Assembly: GCA_018241225.1 (NCBI GenBank)
Contig: JAFEEG010000018.1
Coordinates: 1 to 64,000, forward strand
Direction: 5' to 3'
Length of the DNA stretch: 64,000 bases
Source of the DNA: Pseudomonadota bacterium
Lineage (GTDB): Bacteria > Pseudomonadota > Gammaproteobacteria > Burkholderiales > Burkholderiaceae_C
The translations under genes and the position numbers were made by a program. The notes beneath the pieces are model-generated. The model worked only from the letters and a program-made list of their open reading frames with translations. It was not told the DNA's origin and ran no database searches. How positions within the stretch are numbered: the stretch's first letter is position 1; each line of letters opens with the position of its first letter. Shown piece by piece: positions 1-8,550 of the stretch.

Positions 1-342
1 GCGCAGGCCCGCCTCGTCTTCTGCCCGCGTCTCCTCGAACAGGCGGCGCTGCTCGCCATTCATGGCCTCGGACTTTGCGCCGAACTTCCAGCGCTTGTGC
101 CTGGCCAGCTCGAAGGTGATCTTCCCGATCTTGGCCTCGCGCAATGCGATCTCACGGTCCTTGCGCTGCAGCAGCGCGTCGCGCTCGGCAAGAGCCTGGT
201 CGCGCTGCGCAAGGACACGGCCATGCTCGGCCAGCTGCTGCTCCTGGTCTTGCAGCCGCTGGAGCAACTGACCAACCAGCGCAGCTGTCTCGGCGGACAG
301 TCCCGAAGGATTCGCTGAAGGAAGATCACGCGCACCAAGCAT
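1..342 (-). CDS. tnpC: IS66 family transposase (TnpC), N-terminal part, cut by window edge
   Basis: The reading frame is open from an ATG at 342 to the first base of the window, so only the first 114 residues are visible. It shows the long heptad-rich coiled coil typical of IS66 transposase N-termini (repeated LAERDALLQRKDREIALREA-type pattern), followed by ELARHKRWKFGAKSE, a conserved IS66 block just before the zinc-finger region. TnpB and TnpA follow upstream in the usual IS66 order. The catalytic DDE part lies outside the window. Confidence 0.85.
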   Translation of the reverse strand, partial: MLGARDLPSANPSGLSAETAALVGQLLQRLQDQEQQLAEHGRVLAQRDQALAERDALLQRKDREIALREAKIGKITFELARHKRWKFGAKSEAMNGEQRRLFEETRAEDEAGLR

Positions 343-427
343 GCGTTGAATGATGCCAGTGCACGGCAATGCCAACCTCGGCACATCCACTGTCAACGCA
401 TGGACAGATGGCGTGGACGCCGGCTCC

Positions 428-766
428 TCAGGCTCGCGTGATGACGCTCAGCTCGGGAAGGCGCTGCCAGGGCAGGCCCAGGACCAAGGCGTCGAACTGC
501 GCAGGTGTGAGCGACAGCAAAGGCGTCGTGTGGGTCGCGCCCGGCCAGACGAAGCGCCCCGCGTTGAGCCGGCGCGCCGCGCACCACACGCCGAAGCCGT
601 CGTGCACCAGCAGCTTGACACGCGTGCCGCGGGCGTTCGCGAACAGGTAGCCATGGTGCGCCTGCGCCGCGCCGAAGACTTGCACAACGCGCGCCAACAG
701 GCGCTCGGCGCCGGCGCGCATGTCGATAGGGTCTGCGGCCAGCCACATCGCGTCGATGCGGATCAT
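428..766 (-). CDS. tnpB: IS66 family accessory protein TnpB (Orf2)
   Basis: A 112-residue protein of the IS66 Orf2 family, with the characteristic order MRAGAERLLARVVQVFG, HGYLFANARGTRVKLLVHDG and RFVWP. The start was set at the ATG that overlaps the stop of the upstream tnpA by four bases, which suggests translational coupling. Its biochemical role is not established, but it is needed for transposition in studied IS66 elements. The frame is intact. Confidence 0.9.
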   Translation of the reverse strand: MIRIDAMWLAADPIDMRAGAERLLARVVQVFGAAQAHHGYLFANARGTRVKLLVHDGFGVWCAARRLNAGRFVWPGATHTTPLLSLTPAQFDALVLGLPWQRLPELSVITRA

Positions 767-1164
767 CGAAGCAGCTCGCGCATCCACGCCGCGCACTCGC
801 TGGCGGCGCTCGCCGGCCAGGTCACGGTGACCACTATCGGCCCACGTCGCAGCTCGATGCGAACGTCCGGGACATGAGCCGTCTGCCCTAGTGGCGGCAA
901 GCTGACAGGGACGAACACTGTCTTGGCTTCTTGCGCCTTCGGGGTCTCGGCGCTGGTCGCGCCGACGACGGTGGTTGCCGAGCTCATCTCTGCGTCGCGA
1001 ACCCATCGGCGCAGCAGATTCGCGTTGACGCCGTGGGCCATTGCCACAGCCGCCATCGACATGCCCGGCTGCATGCAGCTGGCCACAGCGTTCGCCTTGA
1101 ATTCGTCGCTGTGAATGCGACGTCGCCGACGTGTGCCGGCTTGTTGATCGGGGATAGTGCTCAC
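763..1164 (-). CDS. tnpA: IS66 family protein TnpA (Orf1), helix-turn-helix
   Basis: A 133-residue IS66 Orf1/IS3-Orf1-like protein. Residues about 15-55 form a helix-turn-helix of the transposase_8 type (RRRRIHSDEFKANAVASC followed by VNANLLRRWVRD). The C-terminal half is less conserved and ends in WMRELLR. It overlaps tnpB by four bases and lies at the 5' end of the element. The outer inverted repeat should lie just beyond 1165, but I could not define it without the other end. Confidence 0.9.
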   Translation of the reverse strand: MSTIPDQQAGTRRRRRIHSDEFKANAVASCMQPGMSMAAVAMAHGVNANLLRRWVRDAEMSSATTVVGATSAETPKAQEAKTVFVPVSLPPLGQTAHVPDVRIELRRGPIVVTVTWPASAASECAAWMRELLR

Positions 1165-1606
1165 GTGTCCACCAAGAGTTGTTGATGGGCACTAGGCTCC
1201 TATGCTCCGAGCAGGCTTTCAAGATGGTCGGACTGGACGCTCACGAACCAACAGGCACTTGCGCAGCAACAGCTGTAATGGTCGGCCTGGCCGATCAGGT
1301 CAAAGTTGCGGCGCGCGTCCGCGCTAGTGCTCCGAATTGCTGAACGTCTGCTTCGTGTCGTCTCCGATGTCAGTTCGGAGTACAGGAGAGACGAGCGGCT
1401 CCGCACAATGCCGGCTTCGGCTCAACTAGCCGACTTTGTTTCCAGGTCCCCGAATGATGCGAGCCAGTTTTGAAAGTGCTCGTTGTCTTCTGCGAGCCAA
1501 TTTCTTAGTTGCACCGCCGTTGGAGCGGATTCTGCAGTTGGATCGCGAGAATGATCGAAACCTTGAAGTCTCTAAGCCATTGATTTGGAAGGCTTTTTCA
1601 ACTTCT
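1165..1606. other. Intergenic, no supported gene
   Basis: This 440-base stretch between the IS66 element and the miniature element has no reading frame with convincing protein character in either direction. It should contain the IS66 terminal inverted repeat. GC content falls toward the right. A minus-strand stretch near 1430-1510 could be a gene remnant, but I could not assign it. Confidence 0.5.
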
Positions 1607-1744
1607 TGTCAGCTCACTACACGTTCTCATTCACATAAAGACAATTTGTCGTTCACACTCAACCACTTTTTCATTCACAGCTAACGAGTTTGGAACGGAA
1701 AAGCATTCACATCTGCGAGAGGCGGCTGTGCTAGTGAGCTGACA
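1607..1744. mobile_element. 138-bp miniature inverted-repeat element (MITE-like)
   Basis: The segment is bounded by perfect 13-bp inverted repeats, TGTCAGCTCACTA at 1607-1619 and TAGTGAGCTGACA at 1732-1744. The ends are TG...CA, as in many transposons. Inside are four directly repeated ATTCACA/GTTCACA boxes, which look like transposase-binding sites. It encodes no protein. No flanking target duplication is evident. It may be a non-autonomous element or two closely placed remnants of transposon ends. Confidence 0.55.
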
Positions 1745-1974
1745 TCAATTGGAACGGCTCACGGTGCGACTAAACAAGCTACGCACGGAGCGGATTTACC
1801 CTTTTAGTTCCATGACCCGAGAGCGCATTTACCGATTGGCTCTCTCGCAGACGGACAGTCCGCGCCCCTCTACTACGCGGACAAGAGCTAGCTAAGAAAA
1901 CGCCAAATTGGCATCCGGTTGGATTGGGCTTTCTGAGGCGGCTGCAAATTCGTCGCTTGAGCTACTCCGCGGCG

Positions 1975-2006
1975 CTAGTGCTGAAAAATACAGTTTTCAG
2001 CACTAG
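1975..2006. terminator. Perfect 13-bp hairpin, probable terminator, abutting the IS5 end
   Basis: Arms CTAGTGCTGAAAA and TTTTCAGCACTAG flank a 6-base loop with no mismatches. The distal arm ends in CTAG, and the IS5-family element starts at the next base. The hairpin's downstream sequence has therefore been displaced by the insertion, so a trailing T tract cannot be judged. It could instead be a palindromic binding site. Confidence 0.5.
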
Positions 2007-3156
2007 GGAAGGTCTGAACAAGTCCACGGATCGTGCCGCGGCGCGTTGATTGATGATGAGTCAAATCAGTTTCGCGGACGCGGAGTACGCGGGCAAGAGG
2101 AAGAAGACGCGGCGCGAGGCATTCCTCCAAGAGATGGAGCAAGTGGTGCCTTGGAAGGTACTGCTGAAGGTCATCGAGCCCCATTACCCGGTGGCCGGTC
2201 GCGGCCGCAAGCCGTACGCGCTGGATTCGATGCTGCGGGTGCACTTGATGCAGAACTGGTTTGCCCTGAGCGATCCTGCGATGGAGGAGGCTCTTTATGA
2301 GATCGCTTCGCTTCGCAGCTTTGCGCGCCTGAACCTGAACGAGCCGATCCCGGACGAGACGACGATCCTGAAACTTCAGGCACCTGCTCGAAGCCAACGA
2401 TCTGGCCGAGGACATCCTGAAGGTGGTCAACGCGCTGCTGGCGCGCAAGGGCTTGCTGCTCAAGCGAGGCAGCATCGTGGACGCCACCATCATCGCTGCG
2501 CCCAGCTCTACGAAGAATGCCGAGGGCGAGCGCGACCCGGAGATGCATCAGACCAAGAAGGGCAACCAGTGGTTCTTTGGGATGAAGGCGCACATCGGGG
2601 TGGATGCCGACAGCGGCCTGGTGCACACGGTCACCACCACGGCGGCCAATGAGGCTGACGTAGAACAGGTGGCCGATCTACTGCATGGCAAAGAAGAACA
2701 GGTCTGGGCTGACTCCGGCTACCGTGGAGCTGCAAGCCGCGTGAACCGTGATGACCTGCAGTGGCATATCGCAGCCCGGTCGAGCGACATCGCCAAGCTG
2801 CCCGAAGGCAGGGCCAAGACAAAGGTTCAGAAGGCGGAGCATCGCAAAGCCAGTGTGCGTGCGAAGGTCGAACATCCGTTCCGTGTCATCAAGCGCCAGT
2901 TCGGCTTGGTGAAGGTCAGATTCCGCGGGCTGGCGAAGAACACGGCGCATGTCGTGACGCTGTTCGCGCTGTCGAACCTGTGGATGGTGCGCAAGCAATT
3001 GATAGCCTCGGCGGGGGTAGTCCGTCCGAAGGCAGCGTGAGCCGCAAAACTGAGGCGACAACCGCCTGAAAAGGCGAATCAAAAGCCGCGCGTCGTGATC
3101 AGCCGTCGATTCAATGTGCCAAGCGTGCGCGGAAATCGGCCTTGTTCAGACCTTCC
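2007..3156 (+). mobile_element. IS5-family insertion sequence
   Basis: About 1.15 kb bounded by perfect 16-bp inverted repeats: GGAAGGTCTGAACAAG at 2007-2022 and its complement at 3141-3156. The flanking tetranucleotides are CTAG on the left and TTAG on the right, matching the YTAR target preference of the IS5 group but differing at one position, so one copy has mutated or the ends recombined. The single transposase gene inside is frameshifted. Confidence 0.9.
2053..3040 (+). pseudogene. IS5-family transposase, frameshifted
   Basis: Two overlapping frames together give a full IS5-group DDE transposase. The first (MSQISFADAEYAGKRKKTRR onward) runs through the N-terminal DUF772 region (FALSDPAMEEALYEI) and loses frame near 2375. 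There one extra base in CTGAAACTTCAGG breaks the expected ILKFRHLLEAN. The second frame resumes with LLEANDLAEDIL and carries VDATIIAAPSSTKN, GMKAHIGVDADSG and the C-terminal R-K/E block. IS5-group transposases are normally one uninterrupted gene, so the element is probably inactive unless frameshifting rescues it. Confidence 0.88.
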
Positions 3157-3278
3157 TTAGCGGACTTCCACGCGTTGATGTACAAACGTCTGAGAGGCGG
3201 CCAAGAGCAGACCAGCCAGCACCGCCCTGCTGCAGGCGGAGCGCGCACCTGCAGCACCTTCGAGATAGTCGAGGCCAC

Positions 3279-4238
3279 TCAGGGAGACAAAAGCCTCCGC
3301 GAACGCTTCCTCGCGCCCTGCTCCCCGCGCTTACCAGCGCCTGCGTCGACCGCGCGCACAAGCGATTGCACGAACGCGCGCACCAGCGGAGGCAAGGTGC
3401 GCCCTTCGAGCACCAGCGCCTGCAGGCGGCGCTGCTGCAACATCGGCTCATCGAAGGGTCGGGCGACGACCGTTCCTGCCTTGACGAGGTGCGCCACGGT
3501 GAGGTAGCCCGACAGCATGATGTCCCGTTCGCGCAGCAGCGGCAGCATCACCGAGGAGAAGTTGCTGACGAACAGCGGCCGATACTGCAGTCCCTGCGCA
3601 CTGCAAGCGAGGTCGAGCAGTTGTCGCGCCGTGACACCGGGGCTGCCAACCAACAGTGGATGCTGCACCGCCTGGGCCAACTCCACCGAACTGCCGCGAG
3701 CAAGCGGATGACTCGGAAGCATCACCGCCAGCACGGGCGCCGGCGCGGCGTGCTCGACACGCAGCCCGGCCTCGGGCGCGACGACATATTTCAGGCCAAT
3801 GTCCGATTCGCCCCGCAACAGCCGCTGGCTTACTTCCTCGGGCGAGCCCACGTGCAGCTCGACACCCGTGGTGGGATGGGCAGCCCGGAATTCATGCATC
3901 AGCTCCTGCATGAAGCCGCTGGCGAAGCCTTCGGTGCAACACAGTCGCACGCGGCCGGCAGCTTGGCCGCCAAGGCTGCGCACCTCGTCGAGAACGTGGT
4001 CGGCATCAAGTTGTGCATTGCGCAGGTGCCCGGCCAGGCGATGCCCCGCCTCGGTCAGCATCATGCCCTGGCGATTGCGCTCGAACAGCGGCGTGCCCAG
4101 GCCGTCCTCCAGCTTTGCGATCTGGCGGCTGACGGCCGACGCGGCCACGAACAGGCGCGCGGCCGCCTGGTTGACGGAGCCGGCCTGAGCCACCTCCATG
4201 AAGTAGCGCATCGGCATGCTGAGAAGCGACGGGTGCAT
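3279..4238 (-). CDS. LysR family transcriptional regulator
   Basis: A 319-residue LysR-type regulator. The winged helix-turn-helix spans residues about 6-65 (FMEVAQAGSVNQAAARLFV, then AVSRQIAKLEDGLGTPLFER), followed by a periplasmic-binding-protein-like effector domain. The frame stays open far upstream, but the ATG at 4238 puts the HTH where the family has it. It is divergent from the M20 hydrolase gene (109-bp gap), so it probably controls that hydrolase and the Bug protein behind it. The effector is unknown, and may be the hydrolase substrate. Confidence 0.92.
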   Translation of the reverse strand: MHPSLLSMPMRYFMEVAQAGSVNQAAARLFVAASAVSRQIAKLEDGLGTPLFERNRQGMMLTEAGHRLAGHLRNAQLDADHVLDEVRSLGGQAAGRVRLCCTEGFASGFMQELMHEFRAAHPTTGVELHVGSPEEVSQRLLRGESDIGLKYVVAPEAGLRVEHAAPAPVLAVMLPSHPLARGSSVELAQAVQHPLLVGSPGVTARQLLDLACSAQGLQYRPLFVSNFSSVMLPLLRERDIMLSGYLTVAHLVKAGTVVARPFDEPMLQQRRLQALVLEGRTLPPLVRAFVQSLVRAVDAGAGKRGEQGARKRSRRLLSP

Positions 4239-4346
4239 GGGCGTTCCTGGTATTGCCTTGAAGGCAACATAAGTGTGCCAAATCGATAGTACCGGCAACG
4301 CCATTCTGGCCTTCCACTTGCATGGTTCCCGCAGAGAGCCTTTTTC

Positions 4347-5765
4347 ATGATGACCCGACACGATGCCCTTGCCCTGGCCGGCGCCTACTTCGACGGCGGC
4401 CGCTTCTTCGACGATCTGTCCCGGCGCGTGGCGCTTCGCACCGAAAGCGACACCGGAAGCACTCCGCCGTCGCTCGATGCCTACCTGCGCGACGAACTGG
4501 TGCCGCGCCTGGCACCGCTGGGCTTCGACTGCGACATCGTTGCGAACCCGGCGCCCGGCGGCGGCCCCTTCCTGATCGCCCGGCGGGTGGAAGGCCCGCG
4601 CCTGCCCACCGTTCTGAGCTACGGCCACGGCGACGTGGTGAGCGGGCAGGATGCCCAGTGGCGCGATGGGCTCACGCCCTGGGCGCTGGTCGCCCGCGGC
4701 GAGCGCTGGTACGGCCGCGGCACCGCCGACAACAAGGGCCAGCACTCCATCGCTCTGGGCGCGCTGGAGGCCGTGCTCAAGGCGCGCGACGGGCGGCTTG
4801 GCTACAACATCACCTGGCTGATCGAGATGGGCGAGGAAGCGGCCTCGCCAGGGCTGGAAGCGGTGTGCGCGCAGCGGCGCCACGAGCTGAAGGCCGATCT
4901 CTTCATTGCCAGCGACGGCCCGCGCGTGCGCGCCTCGCGCCCCACCCTCTTTCTCGGCTCGCGCGGGGCGGTCAATTTCTCGCTGCGCCTGAAGGCGCGT
5001 GAACGTGCCTACCACTCCGGCAACTGGGGCGGCGTGCTGAGCAATCCGGCCACGGAACTGGCCCACGCGGTGTCGACCCTGGTGGATGCGCGCGGCCGCA
5101 TCCTGGTCGATGCACTGCGGCCGCCACCCATCGACGACGCACTGCATCGCGCCGTGGCCGGCCTGGCGATCGGCGGCGATGCGGACGACCCCGAACTGAG
5201 CGCCGATTGGGGGGAGCCCGGCCTCACGCCCGCCGAGCGGCTGGTGGGCTGGAACACGCTCGAAATCCTCGCCATGGGTGCCGGCACTCCGCAACGACCC
5301 GTGAATGCCATTCCCGCCGAGGCGGTGGTGCATTGCCAGTTGCGCTTCGTGGTCGGTACACCGTGGCAGGACCTGGAGCGCATCGTGCGCGAGCATCTGC
5401 GCGCACACGGATTCGCGCATGTGGAGGTGAACGTCACCCTCAGCGGCGCGGCGACGCGCCTGGACCTGGACAACCCCTGGGTGGACTGGGCGATGCGCTC
5501 CATCGAATCGAGCACGGGCCAGCGGCCCGATCTCCTGCCCAACCTGGCCGGCTCGCTGCCCAACGACATCTTTGCCCGCCTGCTGCGCCTGCCGACGCTG
5601 TGGGTGCCGCATTCCTACCCCGCCTGCGCGCAGCACGCGCCGCACGAACACCTGCTCGCCCCGCTGGCGCGCGAGGGGCTTCTGGCGATGACGGGCCTCT
5701 ACTGGGACCTGGGGGAGGCGCAGGCCCCCTGGGAGTCCGGCTCGCTGGCCGCCACTGCCCGATAG
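4347..5765 (+). CDS. M20 family metallohydrolase (amidohydrolase/peptidase)
   Basis: A 472-residue enzyme of the M20/ArgE/DapE superfamily, which hydrolyses amide bonds using two metal ions. Visible motifs are GHGDVV (93-98, first metal ligand), GRGTADNKGQ (123-132, bridging Asp) and EMGEEAASPG (160-169, catalytic and ligand glutamates). The internal dimerisation domain and a C-terminal His (near HAPHEHLL) follow. The length fits the family. A Bug solute-binding gene starts 54 bases downstream, suggesting uptake and hydrolysis of one substrate. The substrate cannot be read from the sequence. Confidence 0.9.
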   Translation: MMTRHDALALAGAYFDGGRFFDDLSRRVALRTESDTGSTPPSLDAYLRDELVPRLAPLGFDCDIVANPAPGGGPFLIARRVEGPRLPTVLSYGHGDVVSGQDAQWRDGLTPWALVARGERWYGRGTADNKGQHSIALGALEAVLKARDGRLGYNITWLIEMGEEAASPGLEAVCAQRRHELKADLFIASDGPRVRASRPTLFLGSRGAVNFSLRLKARERAYHSGNWGGVLSNPATELAHAVSTLVDARGRILVDALRPPPIDDALHRAVAGLAIGGDADDPELSADWGEPGLTPAERLVGWNTLEILAMGAGTPQRPVNAIPAEAVVHCQLRFVVGTPWQDLERIVREHLRAHGFAHVEVNVTLSGAATRLDLDNPWVDWAMRSIESSTGQRPDLLPNLAGSLPNDIFARLLRLPTLWVPHSYPACAQHAPHEHLLAPLAREGLLAMTGLYWDLGEAQAPWESGSLAATAR

Positions 5766-5819
5766 CGCGCGCGCGCGCACACGACCACCTCACGTCCGAC
5801 ACCTGGAACACGCTCCCCG

Positions 5820-6800
5820 ATGAACAAGCGACTTCTCCTTCAAGCCACCTGCGCGGCTGCAGCCGCCCTGCTTCTCCCCGGCACTGGCCATGCGCAAGAC
5901 AGTTGGCCAGCCAAGCCCATCCGCCTGGTCGTGCCCTTCCCTCCAGGCGGCGGCACCGACATTGTCGCGCGCGCCCTAGGGCAGAAACTGAGCGAACGCC
6001 TGAAGCAACCGGTGGTCATCGACAACAAGCCGGGCGCCTCGACCATCATCGGCACCGACGCGGTGGCCAAGGCGCCCGCCGACGGCTATACCCTGCTGCT
6101 CTCGGGCTCCACCAGCTACAGCGTCAACGCGGCGTTGCGCGGCAAGCTGCCCTATGACCCGCTGCGGGACCTAGCGCCGATCGCCATCGTGGCGCGCACT
6201 CCCCTGGTGCTCGTGGTCGCCAAAGATGCTCCCTGGAAGAACGTCGACCAGTTGATCGCCACGGCCAAGGCCAAGCCGCAAGGTATCCGCTACGCCACCT
6301 TCGGCGCAGGTTCGGGGCCACACCTGGCGGGCGAACTGTTCTCGCTGGCGGCCGGCGTGAAGCTGCAGGACATTCCATACAAGGGCAGTGCACAGGCCAC
6401 GCTCGCGGTGATGAGTGGCGAGATCGAGATGGACATCGACACCGTGGCCACCGTGGCACCGCACATCCAGGCCGGCAAGCTGCGCGCGCTGGGCATCGTG
6501 GGCGCCGGCCGATCGAGCCTGCTGCCCGAGGTGAAGACGATGGCCGAGCTGAATCTTCCTGACGCCACCTTCGACGCGTGGTACGGGTTCGCCGCGCCAG
6601 CCAGGACGCCAGTGCCCGTGCTTGATCGACTATCGCGCGAGCTGGCCGCGGTGATGAGCGACCCGACGCTGCAGACGCAGCTTCGCTCCCAGGGCATGGA
6701 GCCGGTGTCGATCGGCGCCACCGCCTTCCGTGTCCAGATGGAAGGGGAAATTGCGCGCTACCGCGCGCTCGCGCATCGCGCGGGTATCGGGTTGGAGTGA
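5820..6800 (+). CDS. Bug/TctC family periplasmic solute-binding protein
   Basis: A 326-residue tripartite tricarboxylate transporter receptor. The N-terminal signal peptide (about 26 residues, ending GHAQD) is followed by the family hallmarks WPAKPIRLVVPFPPGGGTDIVAR, VVIDNKPGASTIIG and ADGYTLLLSG. Family members bind carboxylated organic acids or related polar compounds in the periplasm. It is the first of four paralogues in the window, and no TctA/TctB membrane subunits are visible. It probably forms an operon with the upstream M20 hydrolase. Confidence 0.93.
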   Translation: MNKRLLLQATCAAAAALLLPGTGHAQDSWPAKPIRLVVPFPPGGGTDIVARALGQKLSERLKQPVVIDNKPGASTIIGTDAVAKAPADGYTLLLSGSTSYSVNAALRGKLPYDPLRDLAPIAIVARTPLVLVVAKDAPWKNVDQLIATAKAKPQGIRYATFGAGSGPHLAGELFSLAAGVKLQDIPYKGSAQATLAVMSGEIEMDIDTVATVAPHIQAGKLRALGIVGAGRSSLLPEVKTMAELNLPDATFDAWYGFAAPARTPVPVLDRLSRELAAVMSDPTLQTQLRSQGMEPVSIGATAFRVQMEGEIARYRALAHRAGIGLE

Positions 6801-6827
6801 TCAAGCAATTGCGTCGCAGCGAAAGCG

Positions 6828-6854
6828 GTCCTTTGAACTTTTGGCCCAAAGGAC
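6828..6854. terminator. Candidate bidirectional hairpin between convergent genes
   Basis: GTCCTTTG at 6828-6835 pairs perfectly with CAAAGGAC at 6847-6854 across an 11-base loop. It lies between two convergent genes (Bug ending at 6800, cupin ending at 6903), where a bidirectional terminator is expected. There is no strong T tract on either side, so it could act with Rho or simply be an mRNA-end structure. Confidence 0.4.
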
Positions 6855-6902
6855 TGCAGTTGTCCGCAATGCAGCCTCGCCCAGGCCGCCACGCATAGGC
6901 TG

Positions 6903-7484
6903 CTAGCCCACCGAACGCACCTTTGTTCCCAACTTCTCGTCGAGCGTCCCGTCCACCAGCACGAAGAGCATCCGGCACGGCTTGCCCGATCGATTGGCCC
7001 AGGCGTGGTTCGTTCCGCGTTGCACCACGACGCTGCCGGGCTTGAGCGGCACCTCGCCCTTGTCCAGCACCAGCGTGAGCTCGCCTTCGATCACCACGCC
7101 GTAGTCCACGGTCTCGGTCCGGTGCATCAGCGGATGCGGCGCAGAATCGCCCGCCGTCGAGGCACCCGCGTCGCCGATCTCCTCGAAGCCGGCGTGCATG
7201 TCCGCGGCGCTGCGCGCGAGCAGCTCGGGTGTGTCCGGCGGAATGTCCACGAAGCGGATGCGTGTGCCGTGGCGCGGCGGCGGCAGCATCAAGGGCCCGA
7301 GCGTGGGGTCGGCGCCGTTGTCGATGACGGCCGGCGTGCCGGCGGTCGACCACACCTCATGGAAAACCACGCCCTCAATGCCCTTGAGTTCGACCACGGT
7401 GCGAAGCGGACCGTCGCTTGCGACAACCGCCCAGCCGTCGGCGTCATGCCCGGTCACCACGCGGTGGATGGAAGGAAGGCTCAT
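6903..7484 (-). CDS. Cupin domain protein
   Basis: A 193-residue protein with a single beta-barrel cupin in its C-terminal half. The metal-binding pattern is partly visible: HRTETVDYGVVIEGELTLVLD, then GSVVVQRGTNHAWANRSGKPCR. The start at 7484 has a good ribosome site (GAAAGGAG); an ATG further upstream would overlap the preceding gene without one. It is the last gene of the long minus-strand catabolic run, 38 bases after a Bug gene. It is likely a small-molecule-binding or isomerase/dioxygenase-type cupin; the substrate is unknown. Confidence 0.85.
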   Translation of the reverse strand: MSLPSIHRVVTGHDADGWAVVASDGPLRTVVELKGIEGVVFHEVWSTAGTPAVIDNGADPTLGPLMLPPPRHGTRIRFVDIPPDTPELLARSAADMHAGFEEIGDAGASTAGDSAPHPLMHRTETVDYGVVIEGELTLVLDKGEVPLKPGSVVVQRGTNHAWANRSGKPCRMLFVLVDGTLDEKLGTKVRSVG

Positions 7485-7522
7485 CTGTCGTCTCCTTTCG
7501 AATGACTCGTGCCCAGTGCCGA

Positions 7523-8500
7523 TCACTCGGCGGTGATGTGGTTGTCCTTCACCACCTTGGCCCACGCCCGCGCATCGTCGCCCAGGAAGCGCCGGAAGGC
7601 TTCGGGCGGCTCGCCCACCGGCGTCAAGCCGTAGCCGTCGAGCTTGGCCCGGAATTGGGGCAAGGCAACAATCTTCTGCGACTGCGCCAGCAGGCTGGCC
7701 AGCACAGGCTCGGGCGTGCCCTTGGGCGCGAAGATGCCGTGCCAGGAATCGCCGACGAAGCCCGGCAGGACCTCTGCGATGGCCGGCACGTCGGGCAGCC
7801 CGTCGATGCGCTTCGCGCTGGACACACCCAGCGCCCGCACCTTGCCCGCCTTCACCTGCGGAATGGCGCCCGTGCTGGCATCGAAGGCCACGTCAACGCG
7901 CTGCGCAATCACATCGGGCAGGAAGTAGTCCTTGTAGGGCACGTGCGTCATCGAGATGCCGGCCTCGCCCAGCAGCCTGGCCATGGCCACATGAGTGCCC
8001 TGCCCGATGCCCGCGCTCGCGTAGGTCATTGCGTCAGGGCGCGCCTTGGCTTCGCGGATCAGGTCTGGCAGCGTGCGGATCTTCGACTCGTTCGAGGTGA
8101 CCAGCACATAAGGCACCGACAGGATCCGCGTCACCGGAACGAAGTCTTCCGCCTTGTACGGAAGCTTCTTGTAGACGTAGGGGTTGATCGAGAAGGTGTT
8201 GTTCACCGTCCAGAGCAAGGTGTAGCCGTCCGGCGCGGCATTCGCGGCTGCCTGCGCGGCGATGATGGTGCTGGCACCGGGACGGTTCTCCACCACCACC
8301 GCCTGCGCGGTGGCCTTGGTGAACTCCTCGCCCCAAAGCCGCGCGATCACATCCGGCGAGGTGCCGGCCGGGAAAGGAACGATCAGCTTCACCGGCCGCG
8401 CGGGATACGCGGCTTGCGCATGGGCCGTGATCGTTGCCCCGGCCAGCAGCGCGCCGGCCAAGCCCAGCGCCGCCCGCCGGGAAAAATTCTTCGATGTCAT
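7523..8500 (-). CDS. Bug/TctC family periplasmic solute-binding protein
   Basis: A 325-residue Bug receptor with a twin-arginine-like signal (SRRAALGLAGALLAG, cleavage near AHAQA). Core motifs are YPARPVKLIVPFPAGTSPDVIAR, VVENRPGASTIIAA and APDGYTLLW. It sits between another Bug gene (50-base gap) and the cupin gene. Three solute-binding genes in one minus-strand run suggest several related ligands, or alternative receptors for a transporter encoded elsewhere. Confidence 0.92.
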   Translation of the reverse strand: MTSKNFSRRAALGLAGALLAGATITAHAQAAYPARPVKLIVPFPAGTSPDVIARLWGEEFTKATAQAVVVENRPGASTIIAAQAAANAAPDGYTLLWTVNNTFSINPYVYKKLPYKAEDFVPVTRILSVPYVLVTSNESKIRTLPDLIREAKARPDAMTYASAGIGQGTHVAMARLLGEAGISMTHVPYKDYFLPDVIAQRVDVAFDASTGAIPQVKAGKVRALGVSSAKRIDGLPDVPAIAEVLPGFVGDSWHGIFAPKGTPEPVLASLLAQSQKIVALPQFRAKLDGYGLTPVGEPPEAFRRFLGDDARAWAKVVKDNHITAE

Positions 8501-8550
8501 CTGCAGTCTCCGTTTGATTGTTCTGTGTCGAGGATGCGCGCCCAGGCGCC

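Noticed and set aside
1436..1684. 82-codon plus-strand frame
   Set aside because: It runs into the inverted-repeat element and has no ribosome site or recognisable protein pattern.
3114..4289. Plus-strand frame of 391 codons
   Set aside because: Antisense of the LysR gene, rich in Arg/His/Gln, no ribosome site or domain.
4239..5780. Long minus-strand frame continuing upstream of the LysR gene across the M20 gene
   Set aside because: It is the antisense of a well-supported M20 hydrolase; the protein is Arg/Gly/His-rich without family character. Only the LysR part (3279-4238) is real.
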